DNA of 6,370 nt from an uncultured Halieaceae bacterium. Its GTDB lineage: Bacteria; Pseudomonadota; Gammaproteobacteria; Pseudomonadales; Halieaceae. Positions 6,098 to 6,370 of the stretch are shown in pieces. The notes below the pieces were generated by a model. That model worked only from the letters and a program-made list of their open reading frames with translations. It was not told the DNA's origin and searched no databases. Each line of letters opens with the position of its first letter. The first letter of the stretch is position 1. The stretch covers positions 1-6,370 of the forward strand of contig CALINF010000327.1 of NCBI GenBank assembly GCA_938045215.1, read 5' to 3'. Position numbers and translations under genes: made by a program.

Positions 6098-6106
6098 GGG
6101 GGGGGG
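6098..6106 (+). repeat. G9 homopolymer tract before receptor 3
   Basis: Nine consecutive G follow GAGA and end nine bases before the proposed GTG start at 6116. The tract doubles as the purine-rich ribosome-binding region and lies downstream of the promoter-like hexamers. G tracts of this length are prone to replication slippage, and in several Gram-negative bacteria they switch expression of surface proteins. Confidence 0.75.
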
Positions 6107-6115
6107 TAATTCCTT

Positions 6116-6370
6116 GTGATTCAGACGACGCACCGGTCGGCAACCCGACCGCGCGCAGGAACCCATGCGCGCATAAGCAAAGCCATGCTGCTCTGCGGCA
6201 TGCTGGCCTCCAGCATCTCCCACGCCGAACACCACAACCCCTTCGGCAGCACCGAGAGCCTCTACCTCGGCGAGATCCCGGTGGTGCTCTCGGGCACCCG
6301 CCTCGCACAACCTCTGAACGAGTCGCCGGTCGCGATCACGGTCATCGATCGCGAGATGATCACAGCCTCC
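6116..6370 (+). CDS. TonB-dependent outer-membrane receptor 3 (N-terminal part, 3' truncated)
   Basis: The first 85 codons of a third receptor run off the right edge. The frame is closed upstream by TAA at 6107-6109. GTG at 6116 is taken as the start because the purine-rich GAGAGGG tract precedes it and because ARISKA then gives a positively charged n-region before the hydrophobic MLLCGMLASSIS. Cleavage is expected after SHA at residue 37. An ATG at 6185 would begin inside the hydrophobic core and is less likely. After cleavage, GEIPVVLSGTRLAQ (52-65) provides the TonB-box-like strand, and SPVAITVIDREMITAS (70-85) begins the plug, matching the same segments of receptors 1 and 2. The role is presumably energy-dependent ligand import at the outer membrane. 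The barrel is not visible, so neither completeness nor ligand can be judged. Confidence 0.9.
   Translation, partial: MIQTTHRSATRPRAGTHARISKAMLLCGMLASSISHAEHHNPFGSTESLYLGEIPVVLSGTRLAQPLNESPVAITVIDREMITAS

Noticed and set aside
1..6370. CRISPR arrays, tRNA or rRNA genes, insertion sequences
   Set aside because: No regularly spaced repeats, cloverleaf sequences, transposase motifs or terminal inverted repeats with target duplications were seen.

Overview
The window holds a cluster of three paralogous outer-membrane TonB-dependent receptor (TBDR) genes. Their predicted products carry Sec-type signal peptides, plug domains and 22-strand-type barrels, so the organism is a Gram-negative bacterium. 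The style of the receptors, a YdhR-type small monooxygenase and a moderately high GC content suggest a proteobacterium, probably a gammaproteobacterium. That placement is inference; no rRNA or marker gene is present.

Layout from left to right. Positions 2-385 (+) are the C-terminal half of an Asp/Glu racemase / maleate isomerase / arylmalonate decarboxylase-type enzyme, cut by the left edge. Positions 386-579 form a convergent intergenic gap with a nested inverted repeat. Positions 580-2856 (-) encode receptor 1 (758 aa). Positions 2857-3159 are a non-coding, relatively AT-rich leader with promoter-like elements and an 18-bp palindrome. Positions 3160-3474 (-) encode a 104-aa YdhR-like dimeric alpha/beta-barrel protein. 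Positions 3475-3637 are a divergent regulatory gap containing a perfect CRP/FNR-type palindrome. Positions 3638-6007 (+) encode receptor 2 (up to 789 aa). Positions 6008-6115 are a short gap with a promoter-like motif and a run of nine G. Positions 6116-6370 (+) are the 5' end of receptor 3, cut by the right edge.

All three receptors share the N-terminal signature (TRLAQ or SRLAQ, then IDREMI-x-AS). Receptors 1 and 2 are alignable over their whole length, so they arose by duplication: 1 and 2 face away from each other, 2 and 3 are in tandem. The upstream regions also look related. A TTGCG-N(11-13)-TCGTWA arrangement precedes all three, and a CTCAAGKAATTY box precedes receptors 1 and 2. The genes would act at the outer membrane as TonB/ExbBD-driven importers (or sensors) of an unidentified ligand. 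No inner-membrane transporter, TonB or regulator gene is visible here.

The most interesting points are the shared promoter architecture, the FNR-type box at receptor 2, the G9 tract just before receptor 3 (possible phase variation), and the AT-richer composition of receptor 1 compared with receptor 2.
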